A stretch of DNA of 6,039 bases from Porticoccaceae bacterium (GTDB taxonomy: Bacteria > Pseudomonadota > Gammaproteobacteria > Pseudomonadales > Porticoccaceae): contig DNBN01000006.1 in the NCBI GenBank assembly GCA_003491845.1, forward strand, positions 1 through 6,039, in the 5' to 3' direction. The first letter of the stretch is position 1. Every line of letters begins with the position of its first letter. A model generated the notes under the pieces. It did no database searches. It had not been told where the DNA came from and worked only from the letters and a program-made list of their open reading frames with translations. Below, one piece after another: positions 1-5,895 of this stretch. Position numbers and translations under genes: made by a program.

Positions 1-295
1 GAATCTCTAGTATGGTCTGGGGCAAGATAAGACCATAGGCTACCACTACTAATATATCGGCATTTAACTGAGATAATATTTCGTGTTGCTCTGGATTTTT
101 TAAAGAGATTGGTTGAAAAACGTCAATGTTGTAATCTAGAGAGAGCTTTTTCACAGGACTTTGATTTATTTTTTTGCCTCGTCCAGAGGGGCGATCAGGC
201 TGAGTATAAACAGCGACCACATCAAAACCTTCATCAATTACTGATTGCAAATGTTTGGCGGCGAAATCCGGTGTTCCAGCAAAAACAACTCTCAC
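1..295 (-). CDS. fmt: Methionyl-tRNA formyltransferase, N-terminal part (runs off the left edge)
   Basis: Transfers a formyl group from 10-formyltetrahydrofolate to Met-tRNAfMet in the cytoplasm, making the initiator tRNA. Only the first 98 residues are in the window. Reading the minus strand from a GTG at 295 gives a start of the form [16 protein letters not shown], then the [12 protein letters not shown] loop (about residues 32-43), which in the E. coli enzyme contacts the initiator tRNA, and [10 protein letters not shown] near the end. All three align with E. coli Fmt almost residue for residue. The catalytic Asn/His/Asp positions and the C-terminal tRNA-binding domain lie outside. The start is set by the family alignment and by an AAAAAGGA ribosome site about 10 bases upstream; no ATG is available. 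An in-frame stop lies a few codons upstream, inside def. It follows def by 16 bases and is surely co-transcribed with it. Confidence 0.96.
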   Translation of the reverse strand, partial: MRVVFAGTPDFAAKHLQSVIDEGFDVVAVYTQPDRPSGRGKKINQSPVKKLSLDYNIDVFQPISLKNPEQHEILSQLNADILVVVAYGLILPQTILEI

Positions 296-311
296 CTTAC
301 TTATATCCTTT

Positions 312-803
312 TTACTTTTTTTTCATTTTTTTGCGGATAATCTGGCGTTTCAGGGGCGATAAATAGTCCACAAATAACTTTCCCTCTAAGTGATCTATTT
401 CATGCTGAATACAGACTGCCAGAAGCCCTTCTGCTTCTTTTTTGAAGGCTATACCTTCGCCATCCAATGCTGAGATCATTACATGGCAGGGTCTTTCAAC
501 GGTTTCATAAAAACCTGGAATAGAGAGACAGCCCTCGTCATATGGCTGAGTGGCTTCATCAAGCACTTCAATTTCAGGGTTAATGAACACTTGAGGATCT
601 GAATTGTCTTCACTGAGGTCCATCACAATGACCCGCTGATGGACATCAACCTGTGTCGCAGCAAGCCCAATACCCTTGGCATCTATCATGGTTTCAAACA
701 TATCGTTTAAAAGCTGTTTTACTTTTTTATCTACCATCACAACGGGCAGCGCTGTAGTGCGCAAGCGTGGGTTTGGGTACTGAAGAATATTGAGTATGGC
801 CAT
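312..803 (-). CDS. def: Peptide deformylase
   Basis: Removes the formyl group from the N-terminal methionine of new proteins, at the ribosome, using a bound metal (normally Fe2+). The 163-residue protein has all three signature motifs: GIGLAATQ (44-51, with Q51), EGCLSIP (90-96, with metal ligand C92) and QHEIDH (133-138, with ligands H134 and H138 and catalytic E135). It is therefore a canonical type 1 enzyme, expected to be active. It is a few residues shorter than E. coli Def (169) and ends in a very lysine-rich tail (KKMKKK) encoded by A7 and A8 runs. The start is the ATG at 803, because [15 protein letters not shown] is the usual family beginning, yet the bases before it show no Shine-Dalgarno sequence. 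It is first in the def-fmt operon and diverges from dprA. Confidence 0.97.
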   Translation of the reverse strand: MAILNILQYPNPRLRTTALPVVMVDKKVKQLLNDMFETMIDAKGIGLAATQVDVHQRVIVMDLSEDNSDPQVFINPEIEVLDEATQPYDEGCLSIPGFYETVERPCHVMISALDGEGIAFKKEAEGLLAVCIQHEIDHLEGKLFVDYLSPLKRQIIRKKMKKK

Positions 804-878
804 AGTGTTGTTTGTAATATGTTTATCTATTTATGACTACTGCGAACTGTCTACAGAGTCTATCGTCGCGAAGCCCAG

Positions 879-909
879 AGTATACACGATCAGGTTGAGT
901 CGCGCGCAA
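879..909 (-). promoter_or_regulatory. Candidate promoter of def-fmt
   Basis: On the minus strand a TATACT (879-884) is a one-mismatch match to the sigma-70 -10 box. A TTGCGC (904-909) upstream could act as -35, but the 19-base spacer is longer than ideal. Transcription would begin near 872, giving a leader of about 70 bases before def. The -10 box is good and the -35 is weak, so this is a suggestion from sequence and position only. Confidence 0.35.
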
Positions 910-1022
910 GTCCTAAACAAGAATCATCATCGAAAATAGGTTTAGTTAGTTTTGGCCTTGATTCACAGTGACATTTGCCTGGTTATGTGCAGATTTTATG
1001 TTATTTGGGCTTCATGTTGATG

Positions 1023-1050
1023 TTGCACGATTATTTAAATTGATTATAAG
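1023..1050 (+). promoter_or_regulatory. Candidate promoter of dprA
   Basis: TTGCAC (1023-1028) and TATAAG (1045-1050) are separated by 16 bases, matching sigma-70 -35 and -10 boxes at four and five of six positions. Transcription would start near 1057, leaving a leader of about 145 bases before dprA. Nothing else in the gap pairs as well, although the AT-rich sequence makes chance matches likely. Confidence 0.4.
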
Positions 1051-1202
1051 TCCTATTTTTAATAAGGCAGTCTATATTAAAAGTGAATTAAAGGGATTTG
1101 ATGCGCTGACCATCGTTGAATCAGTGAGATTAAATATTATATGACGGCCATCGTTTGGTTTTTATTTTGCGTTGAAAGTGCATATGTGAGGGAGAAGTAT
1201 TC

Positions 1203-2330
1203 GTGAAATTTGATAAACAAAAGGAGATTGAGTTAGCACTCATAGCCCAACAAATCAGTGGATTGACCTTGAAAGTTCAAGCTGAACTTCTAGCTATAAC
1301 ATCAACATATACTGAGCTTTTTGTCGGAGACTTCGACGCGTACTCTTTACCCGAAAAAACTGCTATATGTCATTTTCGTGAGCAATATGAAAAGACAAAT
1401 TGGCAGTCATTTGTCAGCGATACATTTGACATATTAGATCGGACTAACGCTAGGGTTATTCCAATTACCAGTGAACAATATCCTCCTCAGCTTCTACATA
1501 TTTCTAGTGCTCCGCCAGTACTTTATATCAGAGGCTCTATTGACAATTTACACTTACCTCAGATAGCGGTAGTGGGTAGCCGTAAGATGACAAAAGGCGG
1601 ACAGCGAAATGCCCATGATTTTTCTCGATTTTTAGCCAATAGTGGTTTTGTGATTACTAGCGGTTTAGCGCTGGGCATTGATGGAGCAGCTCACACAGGT
1701 GCAATGGAGGCCCATAGTGGGACTACCATTGGGGTTGTAGCCACCGGTATTGACAAAATTTATCCAAAGCAGCATAGATACCTCGCTGAGAAAATTATCG
1801 CTTCAGGTGGATCCTTAGTATCTGAATTTAGGCCTGCAACCGATCCTTTGCCTAGACACTTTCCGCAACGCAATCGACTTATCAGTGGTTTAAGTGTTGG
1901 CGTACTGGTTGTAGAGGCGGCAATTAAAAGCGGTTCATTGATTACAGCGCGCACTGCGCTAGAGCAAAATCGAGAGGTCTTTTCGGTCCCAGGATCTATT
2001 CATAGCCCACAGAGTAAGGGCTGTCATTGGTTAATAAAGCAAGGCGCAACTTTGGTTGAAGAGGCTGAAGATATCATTACGCAATTGGCAGGCTCTCTGG
2101 CAGGGCTCGACCAGGCACTGAGTCAAGGCAAAATGTCTCATAAAGTAGGAATGGATTTTGACCAGGACGAGCGCGTACTCCTTGATATAATGGGCTTTGA
2201 CCTTATAGATCTTGACACGTTGATTGAAGGCAGTAAGTGGTCAGTTAAAAAATTAACACAAATGCTTATTTGTTTAGAATTACGCGGCGCTATCGATAGC
2301 CAAAATGGCCATTATCAACGGCGAGTTTAA
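1203..2330 (+). CDS. dprA: DNA processing protein DprA (Smf)
   Basis: Binds single-stranded DNA entering the cell during natural transformation and loads RecA on it; it is found even in species not known to be competent. The 375-residue protein is full length. An N-terminal helical region (about 1-90) precedes the Rossmann-like DprA domain, which has VVGSRKMTKGG (123-133), SGLALGIDGAAH (153-164), GVVATGIDKIYP (177-188), the FPQRNRLISGL stretch (220-230) and the KSGSLITA segment (242-249). A C-terminal winged-helix-like domain spans about 320-375. The start is GTG at 1203, backed by a strong GAGGGAG ribosome site at 1188-1194; the ATG at 1184 is out of frame. It diverges from def, as in E. coli and Pseudomonas, and is separated from purE by 134 bases with a small hairpin. 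Confidence 0.97.
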   Translation: MKFDKQKEIELALIAQQISGLTLKVQAELLAITSTYTELFVGDFDAYSLPEKTAICHFREQYEKTNWQSFVSDTFDILDRTNARVIPITSEQYPPQLLHISSAPPVLYIRGSIDNLHLPQIAVVGSRKMTKGGQRNAHDFSRFLANSGFVITSGLALGIDGAAHTGAMEAHSGTTIGVVATGIDKIYPKQHRYLAEKIIASGGSLVSEFRPATDPLPRHFPQRNRLISGLSVGVLVVEAAIKSGSLITARTALEQNREVFSVPGSIHSPQSKGCHWLIKQGATLVEEAEDIITQLAGSLAGLDQALSQGKMSHKVGMDFDQDERVLLDIMGFDLIDLDTLIEGSKWSVKKLTQMLICLELRGAIDSQNGHYQRRV

Positions 2331-2347
2331 GGTTATGTTGAGAACCG

Positions 2348-2365
2348 TGGCTAAGGCTTTAGCCA
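2348..2365 (+). terminator. Small hairpin after dprA, possible weak terminator
   Basis: TGGCTAA and TTAGCCA form a perfect 7-base-pair stem around the loop GGCT, starting 18 bases after the dprA stop codon. It is not followed by a run of T, so it is not a textbook intrinsic terminator. It may attenuate transcription, protect the mRNA end, or mean little. The position between dprA and purE is the only place in this gene row where a transcript boundary would fit. Confidence 0.35.
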
Positions 2366-2464
2366 TTGAAATAGCTCGCTTTTAGATGTTTTTGATGTTG
2401 ATTTTGTTGCACATATTTCACACTTAAGGTAGTCTGCCGAATTATTGATTTTGGACGCTTAACT

Positions 2465-2974
2465 ATGAACTCTCCTTTCGTTGCTATTTTAATGGGCTCT
2501 GACTCTGACTTGCCAGTTATGGAGGCAAGCTTTGATATTCTTAGAAAATTTGATATTCCTTTTGAAGTTAAAGTCACCTCTGCGCATCGCACGCCTGCTG
2601 CGACGCACAGCTTTGTAACAGATGCAGATGCTCGTGGTTGTGCAGCGTTCATTTGTGCTGCAGGAATGGCTGCTCATTTGGCTGGAGCGGTCTCTGCAAC
2701 TACATTAAAGCCGGTAATAGGCGTTCCTATTAATGGGTCATTAGATGGCCTTGATGCTTTGCTTTCAACGGTTCAAATGCCTGGCGGCATTCCTGTGGCC
2801 ACAGTTGCTATCGGTAAGGCTGGTGCAAAGAATGCAGCTTACCTGGCAGCGCAAATCATTGGTGTTTCAGATCCTGAAATGCATCAGAAATTAATTGATG
2901 AGCGCGCAGCTAATGCCGAGGCTATTATTGCTAAAGATGCGGCACTTCAGGAAAGTCTGAAAAATAATAAATAA
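2465..2974 (+). CDS. purE: N5-carboxyaminoimidazole ribonucleotide mutase (PurE)
   Basis: Converts N5-CAIR to CAIR in purine synthesis. The 169-residue length and motifs fit class I PurE, a cytoplasmic homo-octamer in characterised members: GSDSD (11-15) in the phosphate-binding loop, SAHRTP (39-44) with the catalytic histidine H41, AAGMAAHLAG (65-74), and QMPGGIPVATVAIGKAGAKN (104-123). The E. coli enzyme has GGAAHLPG where this one has GMAAHLAG. The start is the ATG at 2465, with a modest GGA ribosome site about 9 bases upstream. Class I PurE normally works after the ATP-dependent carboxylase PurK, whose gene usually follows purE. Here purK is absent and tsaC begins 5 bases later. No PurR-like operator was recognised upstream. 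Confidence 0.96.
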   Translation: MNSPFVAILMGSDSDLPVMEASFDILRKFDIPFEVKVTSAHRTPAATHSFVTDADARGCAAFICAAGMAAHLAGAVSATTLKPVIGVPINGSLDGLDALLSTVQMPGGIPVATVAIGKAGAKNAAYLAAQIIGVSDPEMHQKLIDERAANAEAIIAKDAALQESLKNNK

Positions 2975-2979
2975 GTGCA

Positions 2980-3549
2980 TTGATCACTGTGTATGTTCAG
3001 GCAGAAATAAATCGAGCCGTTGCAAGTCTGAAGAAAGGAGGTGTTATAGCCTATCCTACTGAAGCTGTTTGGGGGTTGGGTTGTGATCCCAACAATATCC
3101 AGGCTATTGAGAAAGTTCTCGGACTGAAAAAACGATCGGTGGATAAAGGACTTATTTTAATTGGCAGTAGTGCTGATCAATTTTCTGGATATATCCAGGG
3201 CCTTGATGGGCCCCAGAAAGAATTGTTTAAAACTTTACAGAGCCGACCAACGACATGGCTTGTTCCTGATAATGGTACGGCGTCGCAGTGGGTGGTTGGT
3301 GAGCACGACACTGTTGCTCTTCGAATTACAGACCATCCTGTTGCCAAGGCGCTGTGTGATGTTTTTGGTGGACCGATTGTATCTACCTCTGCAAACCCCC
3401 AAGGTAAGCCTGCGGCCATTGAGGCTGCAGATGTCGAGGCCTATTTCGAGGATAGTTTAGACCACTACGTGACGGGCTGTGTCGCTGGCATTCAATCTGT
3501 CAGTGAAATTAAAAATTTACTTACCGGAGAGGTTCTTCGTTCTGGCTAA
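2980..3549 (+). CDS. tsaC: Threonylcarbamoyl-AMP synthase (TsaC/YrdC family)
   Basis: Makes threonylcarbamoyl-AMP from threonine, bicarbonate and ATP, the first step of the t6A37 modification of tRNAs reading ANN codons. The 189 residues match E. coli TsaC (190) in length and across the whole chain: [16 protein letters not shown] (22-37), [13 protein letters not shown] (49-61) with K50 and R52, VALRITDHP (112-120), VSTSAN (134-139) with S137 and N139, and a terminal LTGEVLRSG. The Lys, Arg, Ser and Asn of the family's KxR...SxN set are all present. A usually conserved WPGP is replaced by QSRP near 87-90. The start is uncertain: TTG at 2980 gives the best length, GTG at 2989 is possible, and neither has a ribosome site. 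In-frame TAA at 2965 excludes earlier starts. Translation may be coupled to purE, which ends 5 bases upstream. Confidence 0.94.
   Translation: MITVYVQAEINRAVASLKKGGVIAYPTEAVWGLGCDPNNIQAIEKVLGLKKRSVDKGLILIGSSADQFSGYIQGLDGPQKELFKTLQSRPTTWLVPDNGTASQWVVGEHDTVALRITDHPVAKALCDVFGGPIVSTSANPQGKPAAIEAADVEAYFEDSLDHYVTGCVAGIQSVSEIKNLLTGEVLRSG
3526..3532 (+). promoter_or_regulatory. Ribosome binding site pointing to a CTG start of hemF
   Basis: GGAGAGG is a strong Shine-Dalgarno match, located within the last codons of tsaC. The only codon in the hemF frame at a suitable distance (9 bases) is CTG at 3542; no ATG, GTG or TTG lies between it and the conserved part of HemF. The bases also encode the conserved Gly-Glu of the TsaC C-terminus, so part of the match could be coincidental. 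Confidence 0.6.
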
Positions 3550-4456
3550 AAACACTCTAATCGACAAGCAAGAGGTAAAAGATTACCTGCTTCACCTTCA
3601 AGATCAGATGTGCTCAGATCTAGAGGGTGAGGACGGCAGTGTTTGGCTAGAAGACAGTTGGCAAAGGGACCAAGGTGGCGGTGGACGCAGTCGTACGCTG
3701 TCCGATGGGCCTTTATTAGAAAAAGCAGGCGTCAACTTTTCCCATGTGTTTGGCGATCAGCTACCTGATGCTGCCACCAAAGCTAGGCCTGAACTTGTGG
3801 GTTGTAGTTGGGAGGCTTTTGGAGTGTCGGTGGTCATTCATCCGCTAAATCCCTTTGTGCCCACTGCCCATGCTAACGTTCGATTTTTTATTGCCCAGCG
3901 AGAAAACGCAGACCCTGTCTGGTGGTTTGGCGGTGGTTATGATCTAACTCCTTTTTATGGAAACGTGCAGGACTGCCAGCACTGGCATCGAACCGCCAAA
4001 GCCGCTTGTGACCCCTTTGGGAAAGACGTCTATCCGCAGCTAAAGGCTAATTGCGATAGCTATTTTTATTTGCCTCATCGCAACGAAGCGAGAGGTATCG
4101 GCGGTGTATTTTTTGATGATTTCAATGAACTAGAGTTCGCTACTAGTTTTGCCTTTATGCGCAGTATCGGTAATAGTTTTATGCCTGCATATTTGCCTAT
4201 TTTAAGAGCGCGACATGGGCAGCCCTATGGTGAAAAAGAGCGTCAGTTTCAACTGTATCGCCGTGGCCGCTATGTAGAGTTCAACTTGGTGCATGATCGT
4301 GGCACTTTATTTGGCTTGCAAAGTAATGGTCGAACGGAATCTATTTTGATGTCCCTGCCACCGCTTGTTCGTTGGGAGTATCAATGGGAGCCAGCCAAAA
4401 ATAGCCCAGAAGCAGAGCTGTATAATTACTATTTAAAGCCTCGGGACTGGATCTAA
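3542..4456 (+). CDS. hemF: Oxygen-dependent coproporphyrinogen-III oxidase
   Basis: Oxidatively decarboxylates coproporphyrinogen III to protoporphyrinogen IX in aerobic haem synthesis, in the cytoplasm. From CTG at 3542 the protein has 304 residues (E. coli 299) and aligns throughout: EDSWQR and GGGGRSR (45-51), [17 protein letters not shown] (100-116), [13 protein letters not shown] (127-139), [10 protein letters not shown] (184-193) and [18 protein letters not shown] (242-259). Histidines 100, 110, 149 and 179 match E. coli H96, H106, H145 and H175, which have been linked to metal binding or activity. The reading frame is open back to GTG at 3479, which would add 21 residues not found in E. 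coli HemF and overlap tsaC by 71 bases without a ribosome site; GTG at 3503 is another option. CTG is preferred because of GGAGAGG at 3526-3532. It overlaps tsaC by 8 bases and aroE by one. Confidence 0.96.
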   Translation: MAKNTLIDKQEVKDYLLHLQDQMCSDLEGEDGSVWLEDSWQRDQGGGGRSRTLSDGPLLEKAGVNFSHVFGDQLPDAATKARPELVGCSWEAFGVSVVIHPLNPFVPTAHANVRFFIAQRENADPVWWFGGGYDLTPFYGNVQDCQHWHRTAKAACDPFGKDVYPQLKANCDSYFYLPHRNEARGIGGVFFDDFNELEFATSFAFMRSIGNSFMPAYLPILRARHGQPYGEKERQFQLYRRGRYVEFNLVHDRGTLFGLQSNGRTESILMSLPPLVRWEYQWEPAKNSPEAELYNYYLKPRDWI

Positions 4457-5277
4457 TGAACGATCGTTACGCAGTTTTTGGAAATCCTATCGCGCACAGT
4501 AAGTCGCCACTAATCCACACATTGTTTGCAGAGCATGCGAAACAAAATTTGAGTTATACCAGTCAACATGTTGAAGAAGACGGATTTTTTCTAGCGGCAA
4601 AGCAATTTTTTGAAGCTGGTGGTCGAGGACTCAATATTACTTTACCGTTTAAACAGATAGCCTTTGAGTATGCTGATATAACCACAGAGCGCGCCACTAT
4701 TGCTGGTGCAGTCAATACACTGTTAGTGGATAAAAAAGGTAATATTGTTGGAGATAATACTGACGGAATTGGGTTAGCCAATGATCTTCTGAATAATTTG
4801 GGGTGGCAGATTAAAGCAAAAAGACTGTTAGTGCTGGGTGCAGGTGGTGCAGTTCGTGGAATTTTGCAGTCATTGTTGGCACACCATCCGCAGCATATTG
4901 TTATTGCAAATCGATCCGTGGATAAGGCGCTTAGTCTGTCAAAGCAGTTTGCAGAATCCGGTTATGTCTTGGGTTGCGGTCTTGATATGTTGGCGGGGCA
5001 GGAATTTGACATCATCATTAACGGTACCAGTATCGCGTTAAGCGGGGGCAATCTAGACTTACCAGACACTTTATTACTGTCGCCAAACAGTAGTTGCTAT
5101 GACCTGATGTATGGTGCAGATCCCAGTGCATTTCTTACCTGGGCAGCTCAGCGAGGTGCCCAAGTATCTGATGGCTTGGGTATGCTGGTAGAGCAAGCTG
5201 CCGAATCTTTTTATCTTTGGCGTGGTGTTAAGCCTTCAACTCAAGGTGTTATTGACGCGTTGCGACGCACTCTCTAG
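4456..5277 (+). CDS. aroE: Shikimate dehydrogenase (NADP+)
   Basis: Reduces 3-dehydroshikimate to shikimate with NADPH, in aromatic amino acid and chorismate synthesis. The 273 residues show the full AroE set: NPIAHSKSP (10-18) with the shikimate-binding serines S15 and S17, NITLPFK (60-66) with catalytic K66, NT at 87-88, GDNTDG (99-104) with catalytic D103, the nucleotide loop GAGGAVRG (128-135), NRS (152-154) that reads the NADP phosphate, NGTS (189-192) and DGLGMLVEQAAESF (239-252). It is the AroE type rather than YdiB or a QuiB-like paralogue, by length and by the loop sequences. The ATG shares its A with the TAA stop of hemF (TAATG), a typical translational coupling arrangement; only a weak GGGA lies upstream. 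It is the last gene of the plus-strand run. Confidence 0.97.
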   Translation: MNDRYAVFGNPIAHSKSPLIHTLFAEHAKQNLSYTSQHVEEDGFFLAAKQFFEAGGRGLNITLPFKQIAFEYADITTERATIAGAVNTLLVDKKGNIVGDNTDGIGLANDLLNNLGWQIKAKRLLVLGAGGAVRGILQSLLAHHPQHIVIANRSVDKALSLSKQFAESGYVLGCGLDMLAGQEFDIIINGTSIALSGGNLDLPDTLLLSPNSSCYDLMYGADPSAFLTWAAQRGAQVSDGLGMLVEQAAESFYLWRGVKPSTQGVIDALRRTL

Positions 5278-5306
5278 GGCACGCAGCTTGGTGTTTTTTG
5301 TGGGCC

Positions 5307-5861
5307 TCATGTCTCAGCTAAATACTGATTTTTTAACTTAACGTAGTTAGCGGGTGAATAAGTAAAAAAATGTCGCTCTTTGTCGGTTATGGAGCGTAAG
5401 CACTTGCAGGGGTTCCCAACATAAACCGCACCGCTTTTAACTGTTTTTCCTGGCGGCACAACGCAGCCGGCACCGATAATAACGTGAGATTCAATTACTG
5501 CCCCGTCGTTAATAATGGCGCCATTACCGATCAAAACACGGTCACTAATGGAGCACCCGTGTAATATTGCACCATGGCCAATAATGACATCACTGCCAAT
5601 GGTCAGAGGCCAGCCAGCAGGATTAAAGTCAGATGCATGGGTTATGTGCAGCACAGCATTGTCTTGAACGCTGGTTCTAGCGCCAATGGTAATGCTGTGC
5701 ATATCACCTCTGATTACTGCGCCGGGCCACACAGAGGAATCTTCACCTAAACTGACATCGCCAATAACCGTTGCTGCTGGGTCAATATATACCCTAGGAC
5801 TAATTTGTGGAGAATTTCCACCATGAGTGCGAATAGAGTGATCCATAATCTTTAAAGCCAT
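5307..5861 (-). CDS. yrdA: Gamma-class carbonic anhydrase-like hexapeptide-repeat protein (YrdA family)
   Basis: A left-handed beta-helix protein of the gamma carbonic anhydrase family, probably a trimer with metal sites between subunits. Hexapeptide repeats run from about residue 26 to 150 (for example VIGDVS, VIRGDM, VIIGAG). Likely metal ligands are H75 in LHITH (71-75) and H96 and H101 in GHGAILHGC (95-103), matching E. coli YrdA. Whether it hydrates CO2 is unproven for this subgroup; E. coli YrdA has no settled role. Of 184 residues, the C-terminal YVKLKNQYL helix region also matches YrdA. Two starts are possible: ATG at 5861, used here, or ATG at 5846, which aligns exactly with the E. 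coli start. An AGGA lies 13 bases before the first, further than usual. It converges with aroE (29-base gap) and diverges from the YheV gene. Confidence 0.93.
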   Translation of the reverse strand: MALKIMDHSIRTHGGNSPQISPRVYIDPAATVIGDVSLGEDSSVWPGAVIRGDMHSITIGARTSVQDNAVLHITHASDFNPAGWPLTIGSDVIIGHGAILHGCSISDRVLIGNGAIINDGAVIESHVIIGAGCVVPPGKTVKSGAVYVGNPCKCLRSITDKERHFFTYSPANYVKLKNQYLAET

Positions 5862-5862
5862 A

Positions 5863-5868
5863 TATAAT
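5863..5868 (+). promoter_or_regulatory. Perfect -10 box, candidate promoter of the YheV-family gene
   Basis: TATAAT occurs 28 bases before the ATG at 5896, which would give a short leader of about 20 bases. A convincing -35 is lacking; GTGATC at 5838-5843 is the nearest, 19 bases away. The box overlaps the left arm of the inverted repeat at 5866-5881. Confidence 0.35.
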
Positions 5869-5881
5869 AGGGGATCCTATT
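5866..5881. repeat. Perfect inverted repeat between divergent genes
   Basis: AATAGG and CCTATT are exact reverse complements around GGAT, giving a 16-base element in the 34-base gap between the yrdA-type gene and the YheV-family gene. It overlaps a TATAAT on the plus strand. On the minus strand a possible TTGAAA (5903-5908) and CACAAT (5879-5884), 18 bases apart, would place its right arm at the -10 of the other gene. It could be an operator for both genes or a hairpin in the yrdA leader. No known regulator site was recognised. Confidence 0.4.
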
Positions 5882-5895
5882 GTGGTGATATTGAC

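Larger units (their letters stand above)
804..1202. other. Non-coding region between def and dprA
   Basis: 399 bases separate the divergent starts of def and dprA. I find no credible reading frame, tRNA or strong hairpin in it. It becomes AT-rich from about 1000 to 1170. It holds the candidate def and dprA promoters and a short direct repeat, CCATCGTT, at 1110-1117 and 1148-1155. In Pseudomonas and many relatives a gene for a LysM-domain protein lies between def and dprA; none is present here, and I could not recognise a decayed remnant by eye. Confidence 0.6.

Noticed and set aside
109..366. An 85-codon plus-strand reading frame over the fmt-def junction
   Set aside because: It is antisense to fmt and the end of def, whose proteins match known families throughout; its translation has no recognisable motif.
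1760..1954. A minus-strand reading frame within dprA
   Set aside because: It lies wholly inside the conserved core of dprA and shows no family signature; a shadow of the real gene.
2392..2435. A purE promoter in the TTG-rich stretch (TTGATG, TTGTTG, TTGCAC)
   Set aside because: Several weak -35-like words exist but none has a good -10 at the right distance; the best, TTGCAC with TAGTCT, matches only half of the -10.
2359..2677. Two overlapping minus-strand reading frames across the start of purE
   Set aside because: Both are antisense to conserved PurE sequence, overlap each other in different frames and lack ribosome sites or motifs.
3479..3541. A 21-residue N-terminal extension of HemF from GTG 3479
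   Set aside because: It overlaps tsaC by 71 bases, has no ribosome site, and the residues have no counterpart in E. coli HemF; the open frame is a by-product of the overlap with tsaC.
5278..5306. Terminator in the gap between convergent aroE and the yrdA-type gene
   Set aside because: A T6 run is present (5294-5299) but no stem longer than three or four base pairs precedes it.
5314..5334. TCAG...CTGA stem followed by six T near the aroE end, as a terminator
   Set aside because: The stem is only four base pairs with a seven-base loop and lies inside the yrdA-type coding sequence; too weak to call.
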